Part shown: positions 1 to 7,295 of the stretch, one piece after another | How positions within the stretch are numbered: position 1 is the first letter of the stretch | Layout of the letters: every line of letters starts with the position of its first letter | Source: Nostoc sp. B(2019) | GTDB taxonomy: Bacteria; Cyanobacteriota; Cyanobacteriia; Cyanobacteriales; Nostocaceae | DNA: 64,000 nt | Assembly: GCF_010091925.1 (NCBI RefSeq) | Contig: NZ_WVID01000001.1 | Span: 62,001 to 126,000, forward strand | Reading direction: 5' to 3' | Program-made: the position numbers and the translations under genes | Notes under the pieces: generated by a model | Seen by the model: only the letters and a program-made list of their open reading frames with translations | Told to the model about the DNA's origin: nothing | Database searches by the model: none

Positions 1-54
1 CTTTTTGTTCGGTTCAAAAGGCAAGCGACTGCGTTCAGATTCTTCAGTAGACAT
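1..54 (-). CDS. PAM68 family protein (partial, N-terminus only)
   Basis: Only the first 18 codons are inside the window; the gene runs off the left edge. The start ATG is at 54 and the visible peptide begins MSTEESERSRLPFEPNKK. PAM68 (photosynthesis affected mutant 68) is a small thylakoid membrane protein involved in photosystem II assembly, and in cyanobacteria it commonly lies directly downstream of rpsO, exactly as here with a 12-bp gap. The identification rests on this short acidic/basic N-terminus and on gene order; the two membrane segments expected for the family lie outside the window. Confidence 0.7.
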   Translation of the reverse strand, partial: MSTEESERSRLPFEPNKK

Positions 55-66
55 AAGCTTTCGCTC

Positions 67-336
67 CTATCCACGAATACCGAGACGAGCAATTAAAGCT
101 TGATACTTTTCCCGGCTTCCTTGCTGGATATAGGCTAGCAGACTCTTGCGCTGACCAATTAGCTTCAAAAGTCCCCGCCGGGAAGAATGGTCTTTCTTGT
201 TTGCTTGGAGATGTTCACTAAGGCGGTTGATGCGCTCGGTTAACATAGCAACCTGGACTTCGGCGGAGCCGGTATCGGTTTCGTGAACTTGGTAGTTGGA
301 GATTATTTCCTGTTTTCGCAGTTGCGTCAGAGCCAT
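67..336 (-). CDS. rpsO: 30S ribosomal protein S15
   Basis: An 89-residue protein starting [12 protein letters not shown], the usual length of bacterial S15. It binds the central domain of 16S rRNA during assembly of the small-subunit platform. Visible family features are the [12 protein letters not shown] segment, the [12 protein letters not shown] helix and the [20 protein letters not shown] block that contacts rRNA. The frame is open 16 codons further upstream (to 384), but that extension is unlike S15, so the internal ATG at 336 is taken as the start. The PAM68-type gene follows on the same strand, probably in one transcript. Confidence 0.97.
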   Translation of the reverse strand: MALTQLRKQEIISNYQVHETDTGSAEVQVAMLTERINRLSEHLQANKKDHSSRRGLLKLIGQRKSLLAYIQQGSREKYQALIARLGIRG

Positions 337-429
337 GATCGATTTAATTTCTAGTTTTTCTAAATGTATGCAGCAGTCTCCCATAATATCACAGCCCTCA
401 AGCTGGATGTGGAATCACCTTTGTTGCTA

Positions 430-2109
430 CTACTGAGAAACAAATATCTTGGCTGTATAACTTGGTAAGTTTGTGATTAGACCATCCTCCCCAGTTTCTA
501 CTTCACAGTTCCCAAACCAGTCTCGCCAGTATTCAGCTGTTGGGAAGTCTGAAATTTCATATTTATTTAGATTCTGGCCGGAGAAATTTGCTACGACGAC
601 GACATAAGAATCCTGCTCATCCCAGCGGGTGTATGCTAGCACTTTCGCATCGGCGTTTTCGTGGAAAAATTCTATATTGTCACTTTGCAGAGCTAGATTT
701 TCTTTGCGTAAAGCAATAAGTTTTTTGTAAAACTCAAGTAAATCTCGATTCTGCTTGTCTTCCAACAAAGACCAAGTAATTTTCTGCGGCTTAGTCACAC
801 TTTCGCTTTTGGGTTGGTGTTCGCCAAACTCTTCTCCCATCCACAGCATCGGTATACCCATCGCTGTCATTAAGAGAATTGCTGCTAACTTCGCTCGCCC
901 AAATGCGGCTGCATCAAAGATACCGTGATTGCCTAATTCTCGAAACAAACGCTGGCGATCGTGGGTTGCCAAATAATTTATCACGTTTAGGGCGATCGCA
1001 TATCCTTGCTGCTTGGGGTCTAAAACCTGCTTTAGTTGTTCTAATTCAAATTTTTCTCCACAAATCAGTGGCATTACAAAGTAGTGAAAACTCTCATGCC
1101 AACAAGCATCTAAGGGCCCATCTGGCTTGACCACAGTGCTTGTATCGGGAATACGTTCGGCAATATTATAAAACTGCTTGGGTGCAGCGTGGTTTTTCGC
1201 TTGCTTAGCCAGCCAATCTAAAAATTCAAAGTTAGCTAATTGGCTGACTGCATCAAAACGAATTCCATCAATGTGATACTCCTGAATCCAAAATTGCACT
1301 ACGTCCCCAACGTATTTCCATGCAGGCTTAACATCTAATTTTTCGTCGTAATTATTATAGTTAAACTCTGGCCCCCAGTAATTATCTGGGTCTTCTGGAT
1401 AATGCTTATATTCGTAGTACCAGTAATTTCGGTCAATTAGCATTAAGGGACATTCTTCATCTGTATGGTTATAAATTCCATCCATGAAAACCCGAATGCC
1501 TCTACCATGACACTCGTCAATCAACCGTTTTAAATCTTCTGTTGAACCATAACTAGATTCTGTAGCGAAGAAGTGACGCACTTTATAACCCCAGCTATAA
1601 TCACCAGGGTATTCATTGACTGGCATTAATTCAATTGCATTAATTCCCAATTCACAGAGATAATCTAACTTTTCAATTACTCCTAAATATTTGCCTTGTT
1701 TGTCAGGATCAACCTCATCACCTGTGAAATCTGCAACGTGCATTTCATATATAACTAATTCTCGATTATCAGGTAACGGTGTTTCGTCGTACTGCCAAAA
1801 ATAAGTATCAACAATGCGTTGCCCATCTTTTATCCGCAATAGTCCATGTTTTTTGCCTTCATTAATATCTGTGGCGTTGGGGTCAATGATATCTATCCAT
1901 TCATCAGGTGCAAAATTTGGACTTTTGCTTTGAACGCGAAACTTGTATTCATAAACGCCGTCTTCTAGTTTTACTTGAGTTCGGAAATACCCATCTTTCT
2001 CTTTTTGCATTGGTATTTCTTGCCAACTAGAAAAAGACCCAATTAAATTTGCTCCTTGATTTCGAGGAGCAAACAACTTAAATTCAATCAAACTTGCTAT
2101 TTCACCCAT
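430..2109 (-). CDS. CBM48 / GH13 alpha-amylase-family glycosidase, paralogue 1
   Basis: A 559-residue enzyme. Residues about 5-65 form a CBM48-type beta-sandwich (FKLFAPRNQGANLIGSFSSW), and residues about 115-500 a GH13 barrel. Visible GH13 regions: I, DGIYNH at 210-215; II, GIRFDAVSQ with the nucleophile D286; III, NIAERIP with the acid/base E318; IV, ATHD at 381-384, where the usual N of NHD is T. It should act on alpha-1,4 or alpha-1,6 glucans such as glycogen; hydrolase and branching or debranching activity cannot be told apart by eye. There is no signal peptide, so it is cytosolic. A close paralogue with intact NHD lies at 7296-8954. The substitution in region IV may mean altered specificity. 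Confidence 0.85.
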   Translation of the reverse strand: MGEIASLIEFKLFAPRNQGANLIGSFSSWQEIPMQKEKDGYFRTQVKLEDGVYEYKFRVQSKSPNFAPDEWIDIIDPNATDINEGKKHGLLRIKDGQRIVDTYFWQYDETPLPDNRELVIYEMHVADFTGDEVDPDKQGKYLGVIEKLDYLCELGINAIELMPVNEYPGDYSWGYKVRHFFATESSYGSTEDLKRLIDECHGRGIRVFMDGIYNHTDEECPLMLIDRNYWYYEYKHYPEDPDNYWGPEFNYNNYDEKLDVKPAWKYVGDVVQFWIQEYHIDGIRFDAVSQLANFEFLDWLAKQAKNHAAPKQFYNIAERIPDTSTVVKPDGPLDACWHESFHYFVMPLICGEKFELEQLKQVLDPKQQGYAIALNVINYLATHDRQRLFRELGNHGIFDAAAFGRAKLAAILLMTAMGIPMLWMGEEFGEHQPKSESVTKPQKITWSLLEDKQNRDLLEFYKKLIALRKENLALQSDNIEFFHENADAKVLAYTRWDEQDSYVVVVANFSGQNLNKYEISDFPTAEYWRDWFGNCEVETGEDGLITNLPSYTAKIFVSQ

Positions 2110-2220
2110 TGAAGGGAGTTCCCATACTATAAATTAATAAAAATATTTTGGAATCTAATAATATTTTTAGCTTCTTTCTAAAGTCAGAATCATATAAATA
2201 ATCCTCCCTTATATTCTGTG

Positions 2221-2243
2221 AAAGGGGGGATCTATTCCCCTTT
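2221..2243 (-). terminator. hairpin downstream of cphB
   Basis: A 7-bp stem (AAAGGGG at 2221-2227 pairing with CCCCTTT at 2237-2243) about 85 bp beyond the cphB stop codon on the minus strand. It sits inside a wider inverted repeat, ATCCTCCC at 2201-2208 and GGGAGGAT at 2256-2263. The U-tract is only partial, so the terminator role is tentative; the outer arms contain a Shine-Dalgarno-like GGGAGG on the plus strand. Confidence 0.4.
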
Positions 2244-2328
2244 TCCAAGTTGGTTGGGAGGATATTTAAGAGATGAATACCACGAATTTAGATATATCAA
2301 CTACTGGCTTAAATGCATCTGCTGAAAG

Positions 2329-3165
2329 TTAGGTGTTTGTTGAACCAACTGGTACAGTGCCATTATTTAAGATAGGTTGGCGGGTTTTGAGGTCAAATTT
2401 ATAGCCATGTGGCAGAATATGAAGCTTTGAGTTGAAAATCGCTAAAGGCTCATCCTTCAAGATTTCACCGAGATTATTATATGTAGCCTCTGATTCATCT
2501 ACAATCGTGACTACACCTTCTCCAATTACTTCAATTTGGTTATCGGTGACAACCATAGCTGTGTTTTCGTCAATACCGAATCCCAAAACAGCAGGCTCTT
2601 GTAGCAAAGCTGAAATTAAACGTCCCAAACGTCCGCGCTGAGAAAAGTGCTGGTCGATTACTACTCCTGGTAAGAAACCAAGACCAGGCCCCATGTCCAC
2701 AACTTCAATTCGTGGGTTTGTCTGGGAGTCTCCTTCCACAATCATTTTATCAGGCATTACAGCAGCACCAGCACTTGTGCCTGCGATAACTATGCCTTCA
2801 GAGAAGCGTTTATGAATAGCTGCATCGATTTCAGTGTCTTTGAGGATGCTAGTAATCCTGGCTTGGTCGCCACCAGTAAAAAATACGCCAGTTGCTTTGT
2901 GAATAGCTTCTAACGCTGTGGAGGAAGTTGCATCTTCACGGGATTCCGTGTCAATGATACGAACATTCTCTGCTCCCAGTCGCTCAAATACTCTAATGTA
3001 ATTCTCTCCCACTTCTCTTGGTAGTTCTGTCGCTGCTGTCATAATCACAATGTTTGCTTTCGTACTACCAGCGCGGCGCACAAACTCCCGGAGAATTTGA
3101 GAGTCATTCTCTTTATCTTCAGCTCCCCCAATAATCACTAGTTGCCGTTTAGTCGTACTCTCCAC
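2329..3165 (-). CDS. cphB: cyanophycinase
   Basis: A 278-residue serine peptidase of the S51-like family that cleaves cyanophycin (multi-L-arginyl-poly-L-aspartate) to beta-Asp-Arg dipeptides. Seen directly: an N-terminal LVIIGGAEDK segment, the nucleophile-elbow motif GTSAGAAVMPD containing the catalytic Ser, and GLGFLPGVVIDQHFSQRGRLGRL, all typical of CphB. The start is GTG at 3165, fixed by an AGGAGG ribosome-binding site at 3173-3178 seven bases upstream; there is no ATG at this point. It is divergent from the short-form cyanophycin synthetase at 4102, with one small gene between, so this is a cyanophycin turnover locus. An NtcA-type palindrome lies about 75 bp upstream, which suggests nitrogen control. 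Confidence 0.95.
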   Translation of the reverse strand: MESTTKRQLVIIGGAEDKENDSQILREFVRRAGSTKANIVIMTAATELPREVGENYIRVFERLGAENVRIIDTESREDATSSTALEAIHKATGVFFTGGDQARITSILKDTEIDAAIHKRFSEGIVIAGTSAGAAVMPDKMIVEGDSQTNPRIEVVDMGPGLGFLPGVVIDQHFSQRGRLGRLISALLQEPAVLGFGIDENTAMVVTDNQIEVIGEGVVTIVDESEATYNNLGEILKDEPLAIFNSKLHILPHGYKFDLKTRQPILNNGTVPVGSTNT

Positions 3166-3172
3166 AATAATG

Positions 3173-3178
3173 CCTCCT
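3173..3178 (-). promoter_or_regulatory. ribosome-binding site of cphB
   Basis: The minus strand reads AGGAGG here, 7 nt before the GTG at 3163-3165. It decides the choice of GTG as start. Confidence 0.85.
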
Positions 3179-3237
3179 GATTTGATTGATAAATTTCAAT
3201 AAAGCATGACAATTAAAACTGTAGAATCACCCATTTG

Positions 3238-3251
3238 GTAGATTACGATAC
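3238..3251 (-). promoter_or_regulatory. candidate NtcA-binding site upstream of cphB
   Basis: The plus strand reads GTA-GATTACGA-TAC, a perfect match to the NtcA palindrome GTA-N8-TAC. NtcA is the global nitrogen regulator of cyanobacteria and normally activates from about 22 bp upstream of a TAN3T -10 box. On the minus strand a weak -10-like TTTAAT follows at roughly the right distance. The site is intergenic, upstream of a nitrogen-reserve gene, which raises its credibility; 14-bp matches with six fixed bases can occur by chance. Confidence 0.5.
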
Positions 3252-3377
3252 AAAATTTAAGAGTAAAATGTGAAAAAGAAATTTAGCGCAGAAAAGTTTA
3301 AGGAAAACAAGTAATAATCATCGTTTCCCTAAAAATTAATTTCTATATATATATAAAATTTCAATTACTCATTTAAC

Positions 3378-3404
3378 AGCCTCTAGAACTGTTATCTAGA
3401 GGCT
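3378..3404. other. perfect intergenic hairpin
   Basis: AGCCTCTAGA at 3378-3387 pairs perfectly with TCTAGAGGCT at 3395-3404 around a 7-nt loop; TTTGTTC follows on the plus strand. It lies in the 415-bp gap between cphB and the 67-residue gene, 176 bp beyond that gene's stop on the minus strand. It may be a terminator or a small structured RNA; the rest of this gap is AT-rich with no coding sequence apparent. Confidence 0.4.
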
Positions 3405-3580
3405 TTGTTCATCTTATAGTGAATTTTTCGAGTGTAGATTTATTGTGCAATTTTGAAGAATTTATATATAACTGTTGCACAATTTTTCATCAGCAAGGTG
3501 AACAATTTTAACTGGATTTTGATATTAATCTTAGCCGATTGTAATTGGATATTTGAAGCTGCGTATTTTAATTGAAAACC

Positions 3581-3784
3581 TTAGTGAATCTGACTCCTGT
3601 AAAGTAAGTTAGTTAAGAACAGACGAGCTTGTTCTAGTGGGAGATGTCTAGGTTTACCCTGGTAGACAATTTGATACTCACTTAATTCCGGGCCGTCTCC
3701 ATGCCCAGAAATCAATCTGAGGTGAAAAGCTTCCTCAGCGAGTTGTCTAACCTCATATCTTAAACCTGTTTGTGTGCTATTCAT
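3581..3784 (-). CDS. small hypothetical protein
   Basis: A 67-residue soluble protein that I do not recognise. It starts MNSTQTGLRYEVRQLAEEAF and ends in a hydrophobic helix-like stretch (LPLEQARLFLTNLLY). No membrane segment, signal peptide or Cys/His cluster is visible. It lies in the divergent space between cphB and cphA2, on the cphB strand, with no obvious Shine-Dalgarno sequence. The balanced amino-acid composition and the lack of a competing frame make it a likely real gene. Its position suggests, but does not show, a link to cyanophycin metabolism. Confidence 0.5.
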   Translation of the reverse strand: MNSTQTGLRYEVRQLAEEAFHLRLISGHGDGPELSEYQIVYQGKPRHLPLEQARLFLTNLLYRSQIH

Positions 3785-4101
3785 AGTTTGATGTCTTTTT
3801 CATAGCCTATTGTTATTTATACAAATTTTGGGCGAGTTTCGCACCTCTCAAAGGTTATATCTTTTATCACTCTAATGATTTTATCCGCACGGATATTTAT
3901 TTTATACTGACTAATAAAGGTTGAATTATGCCCTGAGATAGTTGAAAATGCTGAGTATTAGGGTTAAGTTAAGGCTGGCAAAATTAATAGCAAAGCCATC
4001 GCTTCCCAAAAAGCAATGTGAATCAATCTACAATCAATAAGTTTAAGTAACTGTAACTCAGCGTTTAAATTTCAGGGTGTTTAGCCAAAGGTTTGCAATC
4101 A

Positions 4102-6009
4102 ATGGTTCAACAAAAAAGCGATGCAATCCGTATCAATGCGAGAAGAACTGATGTATTTGATATTTTCAACTTCAAGCATTATATTGGGCCCAATTTCTAT
4201 TTGGATACAGGGGCGCTAGTATTTGATTTTGCTCTGACAGAGTATAGAGAGCCTCTGCCCCTAGAGGATTATATTTCAATTATTGGCGATCGCTATCCAC
4301 ATCTGGGTGAGCAAACTTACGAATCCTATGCCCATCTGTTTGCCCAAGTTGTTTCAGAAGTCGGAAAGCTGGACATGGACTTACACCTTAACCGTTGGAG
4401 TGTCAAGCCATACCCAGATTTTGCCCGAATTAGCGTCCAATCACTATATGAACGTACAACTAGAGAGGTGGCTTACTTTGTTTGGGATTGGTTTGAAACC
4501 ATTACCCAAAAAGAAGACTTCCTTTTTGATGAACAACTTGTGAGGCTTCAGAGACGATTTCGACAATCTGTCTACGGCGGCCCCACTGTTTACGCCTTAT
4601 TGCGAACAGCCTACGAAAAAGGTATTCCCACCTTTTACTTGTGGGAAGAAGGACTAATGCAATACGGCTTTGGTAAAAAACAAGTTAGGGGGGTAGCGAC
4701 AACATTTAACTGTGATAGTCATTTAGATTCTGAGTTCACCACCCGCAAAGATGACTGTAAGGCATTTTTAAAAAGCTTGGGTTTCCCAGTACCTAAAGGT
4801 GATATCGTTATTTCTGAAAAAGGAGCCTTAGCGGTAGCGAGAGAAATCGGCTACCCAGTAGCAGTTAAGCCTGTAGTAGGTCATAAAGGAATCGGCGTAA
4901 CAGCTGATGTGCAAGATGCACAAGAACTGGTATCTGCTTACAATAGGGCACTGGCAGCAATTCCAGAAGAACAGTCAACACAGATAATTGTCGAGAAAAG
5001 CATTCCAGGAGCAGATTTTCGGTTGCTGTGTGTCGATGGCAAATTCGTCGCCGCCACAGAACGCCGTCCAGCATCGGTTGTCGGTGATGGAAATTCAACT
5101 ATTGAAGAGTTAATTTGGCAAGAAAACCGAAAACCCGGACGTTTGGATACACCCACCTCACCGATGAGTAAGATTCAACGTGATGAGGCGATGCAACTCT
5201 ACTTAGAAGAACAAGGTTTGTCACTGGATAGCGTTATTAAGAAAGACCGTGTTGTTTACCTTCGCAAAGTCGCTAATCTTTCCGCTGGAGGTATGAGCAT
5301 CAATGCTACAGATACAGTCCACCATGACAATATTATCTTGGCGCAAGATATTGCCCAACACTTTCAGCTAACTTGCCTCGGTATTGATGTTATTACCAAA
5401 AGTCTCGCAGAATCGTGGAAAACCAGTAACTTTGCCATCTTAGAAATTAACGCTGCACCTGGTATCTTAATGCATCTAAAACCGGCGGTTGGTGGTAGTG
5501 TTGATGTGCCTTCCCATATCTTAGAAACATTTTTTGAGACTGGTACGGATGCCAGAATACCAATTATCACCTTTAATAAAATCTCAGTTGAGGAACTGCA
5601 AGAAATAATTGATCATATTCTTTTGCAACATCCTGACTGGACAATCGGCGCTGTTTGTCGTGATGCAGTTTTTGTGAATCGGTCAAAAAAAGTATTCAAC
5701 ACAGATTACAACAGCAACGTCCAAATTCTGCTGCGTCATCCAAAACTTGATTTGCTAATAGCCGAGTACAATGAAGACGTACTAAAGGAAGAGGGTATGT
5801 TTTACCAGAATAGTAATATGGTTGTTCTGGATAATCCTACCGAAATTGAAATGATGCTAGTGCGAGATGTCTTCGATGGTTCTACTGTCGTGATTAGAAA
5901 AGAAAACGACATTTCTATCCGTCGCAAAGGGTTGATTGAAGACTATACCTTGGGAGAAGACGAGCCATTTACAAGGGTTTATTTGAAAGAAACTGGGACG
6001 ATTTTGTAG
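4102..6009 (+). CDS. cphA2: short-form cyanophycin synthetase (CphA2 type)
   Basis: A 635-residue ATP-grasp ligase. The N-terminal domain (about 1-160) and ATP-grasp domain (about 215-480; VGHKGIGVT, IIVEKSIPGADFRLLCVDG, LEINAAPGILMHL) match cyanophycin synthetase. Canonical CphA1 is about 900 residues and has a MurE-like C-terminal ATPase domain beginning with a GTNGKTT P-loop. Here the equivalent point reads IPIITFNKISVEEL, so the P-loop is gone and the domain is a roughly 150-residue remnant. This is the hallmark of CphA2, which in published work polymerises beta-Asp-Arg dipeptides, the product of cyanophycinase, with one ATP site. An in-frame TTG lies at 4093, but AAAGG at 4087-4091 is correctly spaced for the ATG at 4102. 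Together with divergent cphB it suggests a recycling loop. Confidence 0.9.
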   Translation: MVQQKSDAIRINARRTDVFDIFNFKHYIGPNFYLDTGALVFDFALTEYREPLPLEDYISIIGDRYPHLGEQTYESYAHLFAQVVSEVGKLDMDLHLNRWSVKPYPDFARISVQSLYERTTREVAYFVWDWFETITQKEDFLFDEQLVRLQRRFRQSVYGGPTVYALLRTAYEKGIPTFYLWEEGLMQYGFGKKQVRGVATTFNCDSHLDSEFTTRKDDCKAFLKSLGFPVPKGDIVISEKGALAVAREIGYPVAVKPVVGHKGIGVTADVQDAQELVSAYNRALAAIPEEQSTQIIVEKSIPGADFRLLCVDGKFVAATERRPASVVGDGNSTIEELIWQENRKPGRLDTPTSPMSKIQRDEAMQLYLEEQGLSLDSVIKKDRVVYLRKVANLSAGGMSINATDTVHHDNIILAQDIAQHFQLTCLGIDVITKSLAESWKTSNFAILEINAAPGILMHLKPAVGGSVDVPSHILETFFETGTDARIPIITFNKISVEELQEIIDHILLQHPDWTIGAVCRDAVFVNRSKKVFNTDYNSNVQILLRHPKLDLLIAEYNEDVLKEEGMFYQNSNMVVLDNPTEIEMMLVRDVFDGSTVVIRKENDISIRRKGLIEDYTLGEDEPFTRVYLKETGTIL

Positions 6010-6082
6010 TTTTTTAAGCGCAAAGTCAGCGCAGAGGAATGCAGAGAAATAAATCTGTTTACCTCTGCGTTGACAAATTTGA

Positions 6083-7126
6083 TTATTTAAGTTTTTCGTA
6101 GGCAGCTAAAATAATTCTTTCAGTCTCTTCCCAGTTAATACATTTATCAGTTACAGAAACACCATATTTTAATTCTTCTCGCTTATCAGTAATCGGTTGA
6201 TTACCTTCATACAAGTTAGATTCCAGCATCATTCCGACTATTGATGTATTACCATCTACTATTTGTTGAACAACGCTTTCTAAGACTTTAGCTTGTAACC
6301 TGTAATCTTTATTTGTATTACCGTGGCTACAGTCAATAACAACTCTTGGTGATAAATTTACCTCTTTTAACTTCTCTTCCACCACTTTGATATTTGCTGC
6401 ATCAAAGTTTGGCTGATTACCACCTCTTAAAATTACATGGCCGTAAGCATTACCTCTAGTTTTAAATACGCTTACTTGTCCATTTTGGTTAATTCCAATA
6501 AAATTATGAGGATTTCTAGCTGATTGCAGAGCATTCAAAGCTACTTGAATATTACCATCAGTACCATTTTTAAAACCCACAGGCATCGAAAGTCCACTTG
6601 CCATTTCACGATGAGTTTGTGATTCGGTTGTTCGTGCTCCAATGGCAGACCATGTAATCAGTTCACTAATATACTGTGGTATTATCGGATCTAATGCTTC
6701 TGTGCCAGCAGGTAATCCCAATTCCGTAATTTTTAATAACAAGCTACGCGCAATTAATAAACCATTTTCTACATGGAAAGAATCATCCATATCGGGATCA
6801 TTAATTAAACCTTTCCATCCTACAGTTGTTCTAGGCTTTTCAAAGTACACCCTCATAATTAGTAGCAGCTTATCATTGACTTTCTCAGCCAAAGATTTCA
6901 ACCTTTCAGAATATTCAATTGCTGCTTTTGGATCATGGATTGAGCATGGGCCAACTACTATAAATTTTCGACGGTCTTGAAAATCTAGTATATGTTCTAT
7001 TTCTTGCCTATAGTTTAAAACTGTTTGTTCTGCTGATGGTGTTAAAGGTAATTTTGACTTGATTTCATTAGGAGTTAATAAGACGTGATCATTATCAATA
7101 TTAGTATTAAATAATTTGTTGTGCAT
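6083..7126 (-). CDS. 3-deoxy-7-phosphoheptulonate (DAHP) synthase, class I
   Basis: A 347-residue enzyme of the E. coli AroF/G/H type, the usual length. It condenses phosphoenolpyruvate and erythrose-4-phosphate in the first step of the shikimate pathway in the cytosol. Visible motifs: GPCSIHD at 59-65, RVYFEKPRTTVGWKGLINDP (PEP site), SQTHREMASGLSMPVGFKN, and DCSHGNTNKDY near the C-terminus. The N-terminal extension of about 50 residues that carries the feedback-inhibition site in this class is present. Cyanobacteria often have more than one DAHP synthase, so no letter is assigned. It sits as a single gene between cphA2 (convergent) and the second GH13 gene. Confidence 0.95.
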   Translation of the reverse strand: MHNKLFNTNIDNDHVLLTPNEIKSKLPLTPSAEQTVLNYRQEIEHILDFQDRRKFIVVGPCSIHDPKAAIEYSERLKSLAEKVNDKLLLIMRVYFEKPRTTVGWKGLINDPDMDDSFHVENGLLIARSLLLKITELGLPAGTEALDPIIPQYISELITWSAIGARTTESQTHREMASGLSMPVGFKNGTDGNIQVALNALQSARNPHNFIGINQNGQVSVFKTRGNAYGHVILRGGNQPNFDAANIKVVEEKLKEVNLSPRVVIDCSHGNTNKDYRLQAKVLESVVQQIVDGNTSIVGMMLESNLYEGNQPITDKREELKYGVSVTDKCINWEETERIILAAYEKLK

Positions 7127-7243
7127 GGCGCAGTCCTCATAATTTGTGCCATTCTATTTTAAACAAAAATGTAATATAGAATTATAAAATTTTCTCAAAG
7201 CAACTATTTTGTCTATCTTTACAAACTAAAGTTAGATTCCTTT

Positions 7244-7278
7244 CAGATTTCCGACTTCTTATAGAAGTCGGAAATCTG
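7244..7278. repeat. palindromic hairpin repeat
   Basis: A near-perfect hairpin: a 16-bp arm at 7244-7259 (core CCGACTTCT) pairs with 7263-7278 around a 3-nt loop. It lies between the GH13 stop at 7296 and the DAHP synthase start at 7126, so it could end the GH13 transcript, although no U-run follows. A degenerate relative (TTCCCGACTTCTT...) occurs near 53627, so it belongs to a dispersed family and not to a single-use terminator. Confidence 0.6.
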
Positions 7279-7295
7279 GGAATTTTGTCAAGTGA

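Noticed and set aside
67-384. 105-residue version of S15
   Set aside because: Residues before MALTQLRKQ are not S15-like and the family length is 89.
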